Shown here in pieces: positions 1 to 8,318 of a DNA stretch of 41,040 nucleotides; within the stretch, counting starts at the first letter, position 1, and each line of letters opens with the position of its first letter. The DNA is from Bacteroidales bacterium (GTDB taxonomy: Bacteria > Bacteroidota > Bacteroidia > Bacteroidales > P3). The stretch lies in assembly GCA_024685285.1 (NCBI GenBank), contig JAIKVZ010000039.1:1-41040 (forward strand), read 5' to 3'. The notes under the pieces are model-generated. The model made no database searches. It saw only the letters and a program-made list of their open reading frames with translations, and was not told the origin of the DNA. The position numbers and the translations under genes were made by a program.

Positions 1-1891
1 GTGCCTGCGCCGTGCCGGTGACGGGGAGGAAGTCGAAGCGTATGGGTGCTATCGCCACACGGTCTTTGTGGTGGCAGATGAGGCAGTAGTCGGGCTCGTG
101 GTCGTCGTCCTCATCCACCGACATCATGGTGAAGGGGTCGGCGCCGCCCGACGGCACGCCTTCCAGGTGAAGGTTGCCCACCAGCACCACAGCGTTGTCG
201 TAAACCGTCGAGCCATAGCCGCCGAGGTTGTTTTTAATATATTTAAGGGCGTTGGCGACGGTTGTCTCTATCCGCTGTTCGCCGAACATGGTCACCTGTG
301 TGCCTGTTTGGGTGACGTTTTGTTTGTCGCCATAGCTTTTGCTGTACACCACGTCGTAGTTGGGGTTGGCGATGTAGGCTGCCTTTGCCCAGTAGGGCTC
401 GATGGTGATGGAGGTGACGCCGTAGGGCACGTCGAAGTAGGCGCCCTGCGAGAAGACGCGGCCGCTGACGCTGTAGAGGTCTTTGTTCGAGCTGCGGCGG
501 TCGGCGTAGTTATGGTTGGGGTAGTCGGTGATACCCGTGGTGGGGTAGTTGGCCGAGGTGTAGGGGTCGCCGGGGACAGGGGTGATGGCCGTGATCTTCC
601 AGCCTGTCACCACGCGGTTGTCTGTGTAGTTGCCCGTGCCCACGTCGTTGTAGTAGGGCAGCTGCACCTTGTCGTAGTTGTAGTTGAAGCGGTCGAAGTC
701 TTTGTCGGTGCGCTGCAAGGCAAGGCTGCCGGTTGTGATGCTTGCACCGCTGGGAGCGTTACTGCCCACGCCGCTGATGGTAACGGCAAGGGTGTTTCTT
801 GGCGAGGGCAGCTTGCCGCCGTGGTTGCGTCCCACGGTGGCGCTGTCGGGGGCGTTGGCGAAGTCAGGGTTGACGATGGAGGGGTAGTAGCCCTGCGCCT
901 TCAGGATGGGGTAGGGCTTGGGGTCGGCGATGGTGCGGTCGGCAGTCTCGAGCACCCACTTGAGCATTTGGTTGGCGTCGGCCACGTTGCCAGTGACGTA
1001 GAAGGCCGCCAGCTTCTTGTTGCTGTTGAGCAGCAGGCGGTAGAACTCATGGCGGTTGAGGAACTTCTCCTCTATGGCCAGGGCGCAGTTGTACTTGCCG
1101 CTGCTGATGGCCTTGGTCTTCAGCTCGTCGTAAGCGTAATAGTTGAAGGTGTTGAGGCCACCCTGCAGGTTGGCGATGTTGTTGCCGCCGAAGACGGGCG
1201 AGACGGTGGTGCCGCCGGTGATGTCGCCGTAGAACATGCAGTTCATCACCATGGTGTTGATGCTGGCGGCGGTGGTGGTGGCATTGTTGTTGCCCACGAT
1301 GCCGCCGACGTTAGTGCCGCCGGTGATGGTGGCGAAAGAGTAGCAGTTGACGACGCGGGCAGTGCCGTCAAGATAACCCACTATGCCGCCAGTATACGCT
1401 GTGCCGCCCACCGAATCACCCAATATGCCCACGTTATAGATGCGTGCCGCGCCGCTGGCTTCGCAGGCAATGGCACCCGTGTTGCCGCTATGGCCGTTGA
1501 TGGCCACACTCTCCAGCACCAAGTTCTTCACTGTGCCCTGCAGTGTTGAGAACATGGGATTGCCAAGTTTCTGTAGCTTGTAGGGCATTTTTGTGGTGTT
1601 GTTGATGGCTGCCTCAAGTGAGCCTGTGAAGGTGGTTGTTATCGTGCCTTTGCCGCTCACGTCGATGTCGTCAGTGATTTTGTAGTATTTGGAGGCATCG
1701 CCGTTGGTATTGGCGTTGACGTTGGTGACGAAATTACCGTAGTCGGTGGCATTTGCAAGTTGGTAGGGATCGCCCGCTGTGCCGTCGCCGCCACTATATG
1801 ACTGTGCCATTGCGGTTGTGCCGATAATGGTCATCAGTGCCAGAGCGGTTATGCGTAGCCAATGTTGCAATATGTTGTTACCAGTATTCAT
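1..1891 (-). CDS. Secreted GLUG-motif surface protein, C-terminus beyond window
   Basis: The frame is open from an ATG at 1891 to the window edge, about 630 codons, so the C-terminus is missing. Residues 1-29 form a signal peptide (MNTGNNILQHWLRITAL, ending TTAMAQ). The N-terminal mature part reads GGDGTAGDPYQLANATDY, typical of Bacteroidota surface proteins that open with a GLUG array. GLUG-type repeats follow (TGGIVGYLDGTARVVNCY, then TNVGGIVGNN), which in this family form a beta-helical fold. The later part is Tyr/Asn/Thr rich and lacks a domain I can name. Near the visible end is DEDDDHEPDYCLICHHKD; the CxxCH there could suggest heme or metal binding but may be chance. It probably acts outside the cell, perhaps as an adhesin. 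Whether a T9SS sorting domain ends it cannot be seen. The reading frame is certain; the function is only a family-level guess. Confidence 0.8.
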   Translation of the reverse strand, partial: MNTGNNILQHWLRITALALMTIIGTTAMAQSYSGGDGTAGDPYQLANATDYGNFVTNVNANTNGDASKYYKITDDIDVSGKGTITTTFTGSLEAAINNTTKMPYKLQKLGNPMFSTLQGTVKNLVLESVAINGHSGNTGAIACEASGAARIYNVGILGDSVGGTAYTGGIVGYLDGTARVVNCYSFATITGGTNVGGIVGNNNATTTAASINTMVMNCMFYGDITGGTTVSPVFGGNNIANLQGGLNTFNYYAYDELKTKAISSGKYNCALAIEEKFLNRHEFYRLLLNSNKKLAAFYVTGNVADANQMLKWVLETADRTIADPKPYPILKAQGYYPSIVNPDFANAPDSATVGRNHGGKLPSPRNTLAVTISGVGSNAPSGASITTGSLALQRTDKDFDRFNYNYDKVQLPYYNDVGTGNYTDNRVVTGWKITAITPVPGDPYTSANYPTTGITDYPNHNYADRRSSNKDLYSVSGRVFSQGAYFDVPYGVTSITIEPYWAKAAYIANPNYDVVYSKSYGDKQNVTQTGTQVTMFGEQRIETTVANALKYIKNNLGGYGSTVYDNAVVLVGNLHLEGVPSGGADPFTMMSVDEDDDHEPDYCLICHHKDRVAIAPIRFDFLPVTGTAQA

Positions 1892-1951
1892 GGTGCAGTT
1901 CTTGTTTTTCTCTTTGTGCGTTACAACAGTATGTTATATAATAAAGCATTC

Positions 1952-1968
1952 CGCTGTTTTTCACAGCG
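1952..1968 (-). other. Small hairpin in the leader of the GLUG gene
   Basis: CGCTGT and ACAGCG arms (1952-1957 and 1963-1968) flank a five-base GAAAA-type loop. It lies between the promoter box at 2001-2008 and the ATG at 1891, so it would be transcribed in the 5' leader. No regulatory role can be assigned. Confidence 0.35.
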
Positions 1969-2000
1969 TTGCTTGTTTTTGGGGTATAATTGCCCAACTG

Positions 2001-2008
2001 CAAAGATA
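2001..2008 (-). promoter_or_regulatory. Bacteroidota -7 box for the GLUG gene
   Basis: CAAAGATA on the plus strand reads TATCTTTG on the minus strand, matching TAnnTTTG. It lies about 110 bases before the ATG at 1891 in AT-rich sequence. No clear -33 TTTG is seen at the normal distance. Confidence 0.55.
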
Positions 2009-2065
2009 CACTTTTTTTATAAAACGTATCTTAAAAAATTATAAATTTGTGTTGGTCGCCGAGTT

Positions 2066-4405
2066 TCAGAAGTCTTTCTCGGTGTATTGCGGCTGGTTTG
2101 GTCGGCGGCGTTCCTTGATTATGCTGTGGTCGGCCTTATATTCGCGGTTTTCGCCTTTGTGTGGTTTGTAGATGCCGAAATAGGTCTTGTCTAAGTGGAG
2201 CCGTCGGGTGCGCAGGCCGTAGGTGTCGAAGTTGAGAATCCATTCTGGGTCGAACGGCTCGTATTGGAAGCGCACCTCGAAGTGCAGGTGTGGGCCGGTG
2301 GAGCGTCCGGAGCTGCCGCCAAGACCTATGGTGTCGCCGGCACATACGTGTTGGTGGCGTTTGACGTTGATTTTGGAGAGGTGCCCATAGACGGTTTCGA
2401 GGCCGTTGTAGTGGCGCACCACTATGCAGTTGCCGTAGCCGCCCATGACTTTGGCCACGCGTACCACGCCGCTGAAGGCGCAGCGCACAGGGTCGCCGGT
2501 GCGCAGCTGTATGTCGACGCCACGGTGTGGCCGCTCCCATCGCCAGCCATAAGGCGAGGTCTTGGCACCAAGTACAGGGAAACAGAAATCGGAACTGTCT
2601 TTGGCCAAGCGCAGTATCACCTCGTCGGGCAGCGACGACATGGCCAAGGTCTCGGCTTTGACGCGGTGGTCGGAGAATGCCGAACCGTACCACAGATGAG
2701 AGGGCAGGGTGGTGGCGGCGCTGTCGGCGGCTGCGGTGACGTGGGATGTGGCGGCAGGCTTGGCAGGCTCTGCTTTTGGTTTGGCTTTGTCGGCACGGGC
2801 TGTGGCGTTCTCCATGTGCTTATGGTTGTCGGCTTTGGTTTTGCCGGTCTCTATGCGACGGTAGATTATTGAGTCGTAGTAGGACATCGGCGCGCGGTCG
2901 GGGTTGTGCGAGGTGGTGGTGTTCTGTGCCGGTAGAGCGACTGTGGAGGCGGCCAGTATCAAAGGCAGTAGCAGTACTTTGAGCCGACGGCGCAGGCGTG
3001 CTGGCAGAATGTTCCACAGGTCGCGGTATTTGGCCACGGTGCGGCGTGCCACGGGGTAGCCAGCCTGGGCCATACGGTTGGCTATAGCTTCGTCGGTGAG
3101 TGGGTTGGTGGGGTCTTCGGCCTCAACTATGGCGGTCATGGCCTGGCGGACGGCTTCGATAGAGACTTCGTCGCCGCTCGGTGTGGTGAATGCAGCCGGG
3201 CACAGCGAGCTGAGGGCGATTGTGCCAAACTCGGTCTGGGTGTATTTGCTGTTGAGCACCCGCGAAATGGTTGAGACATCCATGCCAAGGGCTTCGGCAA
3301 TGTCGGTCTGCCGCAGGGGCAGCAGGTCGGCGGTGTCGCCGCTGAGGAAGTAGTTGCGTTGATGGGCTATGAGGAAATCCATCAAAGCCGCCAGCGTTGA
3401 GTGGCGTTGGCCGAGGAGACCTATGTAGCCGGTGGCTTCGGCACTTTTGTCGCGCAGAAAACGCAATGTGTCGCGCTCTGACGGGTTGAGTGAGGTGCCT
3501 GACTCGAGAGTCTGGCGCAGAGCGGCATAGTAAGGACTTATGCGCAGCTGGGGCAGGTGCCTGTCGTTGATGACGTATGAGAGTTGCTGCCCTTGGCGTA
3601 CCACCGTCACGTCGGGAAAGACAGCCTGTGGCGGGGTGTCGGCGGTGTCGTCGGCTGCGCCTGGTTTGGGGTTGAGGCGGCGAATCACGGCTATTGCAGC
3701 CTCAAGTTGTTCGGCAGAGAGTCCCAGTTTGGTGCCCACTTGGTCTAAACGGTTGTGTATAAAGTCGTTGTAGCACAAGTCGATGATTGAGGCGGCATGG
3801 CGTGTGCTGCCGTTGTCCATACCAGTGCGGTGCAGTTGTAGCGAGAGGCACTCTTGCAGGTTGCGGGCACCTATGCCGGCTGGCTCAAGGCTCTGCACAA
3901 TGGCCAAGGCTTCTTCTACCTCGGACGGTGAGGCCTCAATGCCCTGGCGAAAAGCTATATCATTGGCAATCAAGCCAGTGTCGCGGCTCAGATAGCCGTT
4001 GTCGTCAAGATTGCCCACAACGGTGCGGGCTATGGCAAGTTGACGGTCCGTAAGATGCAGTTGTCCAAGCTGTTCGTCAAGGGTTTGGCTGAGAGTTGGC
4101 TCTGTGCTTACGATTAGGTCATGTTGGGTCGGGTTAGGGTCGGATTGAAGTCGGGTACGGTACGCATAATCGTCGTCATCGTCGTCGTGCAGAGCGGTAT
4201 ATTTGTCGTTATCGGGCTCTATTTCAGGCGTTGACAGCGACTCCATATCCGGCGATGAGGTGTCGACTTCAAGCAGTGGATTGCGCTCAATCTCCTCTTT
4301 TACATTCTGTTCCAGCGCGGCAATGGGCATTTGCAGCATACGCATCAGCTGCAGTTGCTGAGGCGAAAGCTTCATTTGCTGTTGTTGTCGCTGGACTTGG
4401 CGCAT
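2066..4405 (-). CDS. rpoN: RNA polymerase sigma-54 factor fused to a membrane-anchored M23 peptidase
   Basis: One 779-residue frame joins two proteins normally separate. Residues 1-50 are the Gln/Leu-rich activator-interacting region I (KLSPQQLQLMRMLQMPIAAL), followed by an acidic linker (HDDDDDDY), the core-binding and HTH regions, and the RpoN box ARRTVAKYR at 453-461. The sigma-54 part is essentially full length. Without a stop it runs through LPARLRRR into a signal-peptide-like hydrophobic stretch (476-493, KVLLLPLILAASTVALPA), a Lys/Ala-rich linker and an M23 domain with HRGVD (H627, D631) and HLHFE (H706, H708) zinc ligands. As written, the sigma factor would be cytoplasmic and the peptidase periplasmic, tethered by one membrane segment. 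I see no good ATG, GTG or TTG start for a separate peptidase at the junction. It may be a true fusion, a protein cleaved after synthesis, or an assembly error that removed a stop. A repeat-like tract lies inside the gene at 4126-4157. Confidence 0.85.
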   Translation of the reverse strand: MRQVQRQQQQMKLSPQQLQLMRMLQMPIAALEQNVKEEIERNPLLEVDTSSPDMESLSTPEIEPDNDKYTALHDDDDDDYAYRTRLQSDPNPTQHDLIVSTEPTLSQTLDEQLGQLHLTDRQLAIARTVVGNLDDNGYLSRDTGLIANDIAFRQGIEASPSEVEEALAIVQSLEPAGIGARNLQECLSLQLHRTGMDNGSTRHAASIIDLCYNDFIHNRLDQVGTKLGLSAEQLEAAIAVIRRLNPKPGAADDTADTPPQAVFPDVTVVRQGQQLSYVINDRHLPQLRISPYYAALRQTLESGTSLNPSERDTLRFLRDKSAEATGYIGLLGQRHSTLAALMDFLIAHQRNYFLSGDTADLLPLRQTDIAEALGMDVSTISRVLNSKYTQTEFGTIALSSLCPAAFTTPSGDEVSIEAVRQAMTAIVEAEDPTNPLTDEAIANRMAQAGYPVARRTVAKYRDLWNILPARLRRRLKVLLLPLILAASTVALPAQNTTTSHNPDRAPMSYYDSIIYRRIETGKTKADNHKHMENATARADKAKPKAEPAKPAATSHVTAAADSAATTLPSHLWYGSAFSDHRVKAETLAMSSLPDEVILRLAKDSSDFCFPVLGAKTSPYGWRWERPHRGVDIQLRTGDPVRCAFSGVVRVAKVMGGYGNCIVVRHYNGLETVYGHLSKINVKRHQHVCAGDTIGLGGSSGRSTGPHLHFEVRFQYEPFDPEWILNFDTYGLRTRRLHLDKTYFGIYKPHKGENREYKADHSIIKERRRPNQPQYTEKDF
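4126..4157 (+). repeat. Degenerate copy of the 11-base GGG repeat inside rpoN
   Basis: Read on the plus strand, this tract matches the last 32 bases of the 40-base core found at 12900-12939 and 26854-26893, with four mismatches. It keeps the 11-base period: GGGTTAGGGTC, GGATTGAAGTC, then GGGTA. In rpoN, on the other strand, it encodes RTRLQSDPNPTQHD in the linker after the acidic stretch. The conserved right end of the 87-bp element is absent here. Confidence 0.55.
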
Positions 4406-4419
4406 GATTCGATTTCTTA

Positions 4420-4466
4420 TAAAGAAAGTGGAAAGCTGAAAGCTTCCGGCTCCCGGCTTTCCACTT
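4420..4466 (-). terminator. Putative terminator of the S46 peptidase gene
   Basis: An 11-bp perfect stem (AAGTGGAAAGC at 4426-4436 with GCTTTCCACTT at 4456-4466) encloses a 19-base loop. On the minus strand it begins 15 bases after the S46 stop and is followed by a T-rich tail (TCTTTAT). It also lies just upstream of rpoN, which has no visible promoter of its own, so read-through may drive rpoN. Confidence 0.55.
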
Positions 4467-4480
4467 CAGGTTCTGCAGTA

Positions 4481-6643
4481 TTAGCGCACAATATCCATCT
4501 CATCGATGAGGTTGGTGGCGCCGGCGTATATGTCTATAACCCAGAGCATATAGCGTGCGTCGAGACAGATGCAGCGCTGCAGGTTCTCCTCAAAGTCGAT
4601 GTCGCCGCTCATAGCTTCGCTGTTGCCGTCGAAAGCTAGACCGATGAGGTGGCCCTGGGCGTTGATGACGGGCGAGCCGGAGTTGCCGCCGGTGATGTCG
4701 TTGTTGGTGATGAAGCAGGTCGGCAACTCACCGTGGCGGTTGACGTAATAGCCAAAGTTCTTGTCGGCATAGAGTTTTTTGAGGCGCTCGGGAACTATGA
4801 ACTCGCTGTTGGTGGGGTCTTCTTTCTGTATTACGCCGTCGATGGTGGTGTAGTAGTGGTAGCTGATGCCGTCTTTGGGGTCATAGGCTTTGACGTTGCC
4901 GTAGGTGCAGCGGATGGTTGAGTTGGCGTCGGGCGACATGAGCTTGCGGCCGTCGTTGATTTGCAGAATGCCGTTGGTGAAGTCGCGCATACCGCGGGTA
5001 AGGTCCTCTTCGGCCTTTTGAGGCACAGATTTATTCACTTCGATATAGCGAGCCACAGCTTCGCGGCCAGCGATCAAGGCGGGGTCTTTCTCGAGAGTTT
5101 TGGCATTGGGTTTGGAAACGAATTTTTCGAAAGCCTCGGGAGTGGCGAAGATGCTCTTGCTGTAGAGGTCTTTGGCGTATTTCACGAAGTCACCTTTGTA
5201 TTTCTTGTCGGCTTGTTTGAGGAAATCGGGGCATAGGTCGCGGTCCATATGGGTGTAGACATAGGCGAAGAGTGCGGCGCAAAGGCGCTGGTCGACATCG
5301 CGGTCATAGTCTTTGTAGAAAGCGTCCATCATGCCTTGATAGGCCGAGAGGTCTGCGTTCTTGTCGTTGTTGAGGGCGTTGAGCATGGCTTCGCCGATAT
5401 TGCGTGCACGCAGAGGCAGTTCGGCTCCGGTAAGCAGGCCCTCATAGAGGTACATAGAGGCCTCTTCGGCAGTGCGGCGGGCTTTGTAGGCATCGCGAAT
5501 GCGGGGCAGGGCGTTGATGTATTTGGGGTCTTTCTGGAACTTGGCCCAGTCGGTGTATTCGGTCTCAACCTCTTTCTTCACACCCATAGTGTTGAGATGA
5601 GCCAAGGCTTTATTCTGCTCGTTGCTGTATTTCCAGTAGTTGGAGCAGGAGGCATACTTCGAGGCGTATTTGATTTTGGTGGCCTGCGAGGCATCCATCT
5701 CTTCGCGCAGGATGTTGATTTTGACGGTGCGGATCTCGTAGCGCAGCTTGTTGGTAATGTCCATGGTCTCTTCCAGACCGTATGAGGTGAGGAAATGGTT
5801 GGTTGTGCCAGGGAAGCCAAGAACCATGGCGAAGTCGCCGTCGTTAATCTCGCGGATGCTCACGGGCAGGTGGTGTTTGGGACGCAGGGGAACATTGTCC
5901 TTGGAATAGGCGGCGGGGCTACCGTCTGGAGCGGTGTAGATACGGAACATCGAGAAGTCGCAAGTGTGGCGGGGCCACGACCAGTTGTCGGTGTCGCCAC
6001 CAAATTTGCCCATCGACGAGGGGGGTGCACCCACCAAACGTACATCGCGATAAATGACGTGCACAAAGAGGAAGAACTGGTTGCCGTTGAACATGGGGCG
6101 TACACGGGCGCTGTAGTATGTGCCCTTGACAGCCTCCTCGGCAATTTCGTCGCTGACGCGCTTGATGGCGGCTTCGCGATCGCCTTCGCTCATGTTGTCG
6201 CTAAGGGCGTCGTTGACGCGTGCGGTTACGTCCTCCATACGCACCAGTATCGAGGCGGTAAGGCCAGGATTGGGCAACTCCTGCTCTTTTGTGTAGGCCC
6301 AGAAACCGTCGCGCAGGTAGTCGTGCTCAACGGTAGAGTGTTCCTGCAACTTGCCGTAGCCGCAGTGGTGGTTGGTACTCATAAGGCCCTCGTTGGAGAT
6401 AATCTCGCCGGTGCAGAAGTGCCAGAATGGCTGGCCCTCGTTGCCAAGACCCACAATGGCATCTTTGATGCAGTTGCGGTTGACACTGTAGATGTCCTCA
6501 ACGGTGAGGCGGAAACCGGCTTTCTGCATATCCTCGTAGTTCTTGCCGAGGAGCGAGAGGAGCCACATACCCTCGTCAGCGCGTGCGGCGCCAGGCATGG
6601 CCAGCATGAGGGCAATTGCGATAACGATGTATCTAACTTTCAT
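4481..6643 (-). CDS. S46 family dipeptidyl peptidase, DPP7-type
   Basis: A 720-residue exported serine peptidase. Residues 1-22 are a signal peptide (cleavage after ARA). The chymotrypsin-like catalytic parts are visible: His in TNHHCGYG (about 92-93), Asp in GGDTDNWSWPRH, and Ser655 in GGNSGSP. S46 enzymes remove dipeptides from peptide N-termini in the periplasm, feeding peptide-using Bacteroidota. Residue 673, which sets specificity in the family, is Gly here (FDGN), as in DPP7 that prefers hydrophobic P1 residues. DPP11 has Arg at this position and cuts after Asp/Glu. The serine falls at 655, the number used for the Porphyromonas gingivalis enzymes, so the length is normal. The gene is divergent from rsgA and has its own TATCTTTG promoter box. 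Confidence 0.95.
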   Translation of the reverse strand: MKVRYIVIAIALMLAMPGAARADEGMWLLSLLGKNYEDMQKAGFRLTVEDIYSVNRNCIKDAIVGLGNEGQPFWHFCTGEIISNEGLMSTNHHCGYGKLQEHSTVEHDYLRDGFWAYTKEQELPNPGLTASILVRMEDVTARVNDALSDNMSEGDREAAIKRVSDEIAEEAVKGTYYSARVRPMFNGNQFFLFVHVIYRDVRLVGAPPSSMGKFGGDTDNWSWPRHTCDFSMFRIYTAPDGSPAAYSKDNVPLRPKHHLPVSIREINDGDFAMVLGFPGTTNHFLTSYGLEETMDITNKLRYEIRTVKINILREEMDASQATKIKYASKYASCSNYWKYSNEQNKALAHLNTMGVKKEVETEYTDWAKFQKDPKYINALPRIRDAYKARRTAEEASMYLYEGLLTGAELPLRARNIGEAMLNALNNDKNADLSAYQGMMDAFYKDYDRDVDQRLCAALFAYVYTHMDRDLCPDFLKQADKKYKGDFVKYAKDLYSKSIFATPEAFEKFVSKPNAKTLEKDPALIAGREAVARYIEVNKSVPQKAEEDLTRGMRDFTNGILQINDGRKLMSPDANSTIRCTYGNVKAYDPKDGISYHYYTTIDGVIQKEDPTNSEFIVPERLKKLYADKNFGYYVNRHGELPTCFITNNDITGGNSGSPVINAQGHLIGLAFDGNSEAMSGDIDFEENLQRCICLDARYMLWVIDIYAGATNLIDEMDIVR

Positions 6644-6690
6644 GATGATAGGTGTTGTTTTATTGTTTGTTTAATTTTTTTATCAGACTG

Positions 6691-6698
6691 CAAAGATA
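6691..6698 (-). promoter_or_regulatory. -7 box for the S46 peptidase gene
   Basis: CAAAGATA on the plus strand is TATCTTTG on the minus strand, 47 bases before the peptidase ATG at 6643. No convincing -33 motif was found at 19-21 bases. Confidence 0.55.
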
Positions 6699-6749
6699 CG
6701 AAAAAAAATGAATATTTGGCTTTTTCGTCTCCATTTTTCTTTTTTTTTG

Positions 6750-6757
6750 TATTTTTG
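6750..6757 (+). promoter_or_regulatory. -7 box abutting the rsgA start
   Basis: TATTTTTG ends four bases before the GTG at 6762. Transcription would start at or next to the start codon, so the rsgA message may be leaderless. This box also argues against the in-frame ATG at 6708, which lies upstream of it. Confidence 0.5.
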
Positions 6758-6761
6758 CAAA

Positions 6762-7688
6762 GTGAACGGATTGGTTATACGAGCTACAGGGTCCTGGTAC
6801 AGAGTGCTATGCGAGGAGGGCGAGGTTTTTGACTGTCGCCTGCGTGGCAACTACAGGTTGCGTGGCAATAAACAAACCAACCCCGTGGCAGTGGGCGACC
6901 GTGTGCATTTTGAGCTCCAAACCGACGGCACCGGCCTCATTGCCGAGGTTGATGACCGCCGCAATTATATTGTGCGTCGCGCCACAAAGTTATCCAAGCA
7001 GACACATGTCATTGCCGCCAATATAGATCTGCTGTGTGTTGTGGCCACATTAGGTGCACCACGTACATCGACGGGATTCATAGACCGTTTGCTTGTTACT
7101 GCCGAGGCCTACCACATACCAGTGTGTTTGGTATTTAACAAATGCGACCTTTATGATGATGAACTTAATGCCGTGCAGGACGGGCTTGCTTCTATATACC
7201 GCAGTGCTGGTTATCCCGTTGTAGTGCTTTCTGCTTTCACGGGCGAGGGCATTGATAAACTAAGGCCATACATCGAAGGCCGGACAGTGCTCTTTAGCGG
7301 CCATTCGGGTGTGGGTAAGTCGGCTCTGCTAAATGCCCTAGACCCATCGCTGCAGCTCCGTGTGGGCGAAATATCCGATTGGTCGCTCAAAGGCCGCCAC
7401 ACAACCACCTATGCCGAGATACACCCATTTGCTGGTGGCTATCTGATAGATACTCCTGGGATAAAAGAGTTCGGTATGGTTGATTTCAATGTGCAGGAGC
7501 TCTCTCATTTCTATCCCGAGATGCGTGCTGTGCTGCCGCGCTGCCGTTTTACCAACTGCACTCACCGCCACGAGCCGGGCTGTGCCGTGAAGGCTGCCGT
7601 AGACGATGGCATCATAGACCAGGAACGCTATGCCAACTACCTCTCAATAGCTGAACAAATAGAGAACGATAATGAAACCCGAAGCTGA
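6762..7688 (+). CDS. rsgA: Ribosome small-subunit-dependent GTPase A
   Basis: RsgA (YjeQ) is a circularly permuted GTPase that checks late 30S subunit maturation. From the chosen start the protein is 308 residues. An N-terminal OB-fold (about 1-75, starting NGLVIRATGSWYRV) is followed by permuted motifs: G4 NKCD at 126-129, G5-like SAF at 157-159, P-loop GHSGVGKS at 180-187 and DTPG at 230-233. A C-terminal zinc site follows (C261, C266, H268, C274). The in-frame ATG at 6708 would add 18 low-complexity residues and precedes the promoter box, so the GTG at 6762 is preferred. Family members start at this same place (GLVI..TGSWY). The 3' end overlaps folK by 17 bases, so the two are likely co-transcribed. 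Confidence 0.93.
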   Translation: MNGLVIRATGSWYRVLCEEGEVFDCRLRGNYRLRGNKQTNPVAVGDRVHFELQTDGTGLIAEVDDRRNYIVRRATKLSKQTHVIAANIDLLCVVATLGAPRTSTGFIDRLLVTAEAYHIPVCLVFNKCDLYDDELNAVQDGLASIYRSAGYPVVVLSAFTGEGIDKLRPYIEGRTVLFSGHSGVGKSALLNALDPSLQLRVGEISDWSLKGRHTTTYAEIHPFAGGYLIDTPGIKEFGMVDFNVQELSHFYPEMRAVLPRCRFTNCTHRHEPGCAVKAAVDDGIIDQERYANYLSIAEQIENDNETRS

Positions 7689-8193
7689 AGATATTGTGTT
7701 GCTGTTGGGTGGCAACGTGGGCGATACCCATGTTCTGCTGGCCGAGGCCCGTATCATGCTGAGCCGCAGGGTAGGCGAGGAGTTGTGTTGTTCCGGATTA
7801 TATGAGACCGAGCCCTGGGGTATGGTGGCGCAGCAGATGTTCATAAACCAAGCCGTATTGCTGCGGACCGAGCTTGCTCCGTTGCAATGCCTCAACGAAC
7901 TGCAGGCCATTGAGATTGCCCTTGGCCGTCAGCCACATGCTGTGGCATATAACGCCGACGGTAGCCGACGATATGCATCGAGACCCATAGATATTGACAT
8001 TATTTTCTATGGTTCGCAGGTGCTTAATACTCCGCGTCTGACGGTGCCTCATCCACGTATGCATCTACGACGTTTTGTGCTTGAGCCACTGGTTGAGGTT
8101 GTCCCAAACTATATTCACCCTCTGTTAAAACGCAGCGTGGTTGAACTCTTGGCCGATTGCCACGACGATGGCTGTGTGACGCGTATTGGATAG
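7672..8193 (+). CDS. folK: 2-amino-4-hydroxy-6-hydroxymethyldihydropteridine diphosphokinase
   Basis: HPPK transfers pyrophosphate from ATP to 6-hydroxymethyl-7,8-dihydropterin, the step before dihydropteroate synthase in folate synthesis; it is cytoplasmic. The 173-residue length is normal. Signature parts are LLLGGNVGD near the N-terminus, GLYETEPWG with FINQAV for pterin contacts, the Mg-binding RPIDIDIIFYG near residue 105, and PHPRMHLRRFVLEPL near 125. It overlaps the end of rsgA by 17 bases, pointing to one transcript. About 115 bases separate it from the next gene, which has its own promoter. Confidence 0.93.
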   Translation: MKPEAEDIVLLLGGNVGDTHVLLAEARIMLSRRVGEELCCSGLYETEPWGMVAQQMFINQAVLLRTELAPLQCLNELQAIEIALGRQPHAVAYNADGSRRYASRPIDIDIIFYGSQVLNTPRLTVPHPRMHLRRFVLEPLVEVVPNYIHPLLKRSVVELLADCHDDGCVTRIG

Positions 8194-8257
8194 CTGTCAT
8201 CTCATATGCAAGGCTTTGGCAACAGACGTTGAAACTGGTGCGGCAAAAAAAGATTAT

Positions 8258-8287
8258 TTTGTATGTCGGAATTTTTGTGTAATTTTG
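8258..8287 (+). promoter_or_regulatory. Promoter of the CNNM/CBS gene
   Basis: TTTG at 8258-8261, then 18 bases, then TAATTTTG at 8280-8287. This is close to the Bacteroidota consensus and would give a leader of about 25 bases to the ATG at 8319. Confidence 0.6.
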
Positions 8288-8318
8288 CAGCGCCTTTTAG
8301 GCCTATAATTTGAAAGCA

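Noticed and set aside
68..1549. Long plus-strand open frame opposite the GLUG gene
   Set aside because: Val/Gly/His-rich low-complexity translation, the shadow of a GC-rich gene whose minus-strand frame has a signal peptide and GLUG motifs.
2820..3017. A separate start for the M23 peptidase near the fusion junction
   Set aside because: The GTG there is in another frame, and no ATG, GTG or TTG precedes the hydrophobic segment in the peptidase frame near the junction.
6708..6761. Upstream ATG start for rsgA
   Set aside because: It lies before the TATTTTTG box and adds 18 residues absent from the family.
5795..6832. Plus-strand open frame opposite the S46 peptidase
   Set aside because: No family features; the opposite frame has the full catalytic triad.
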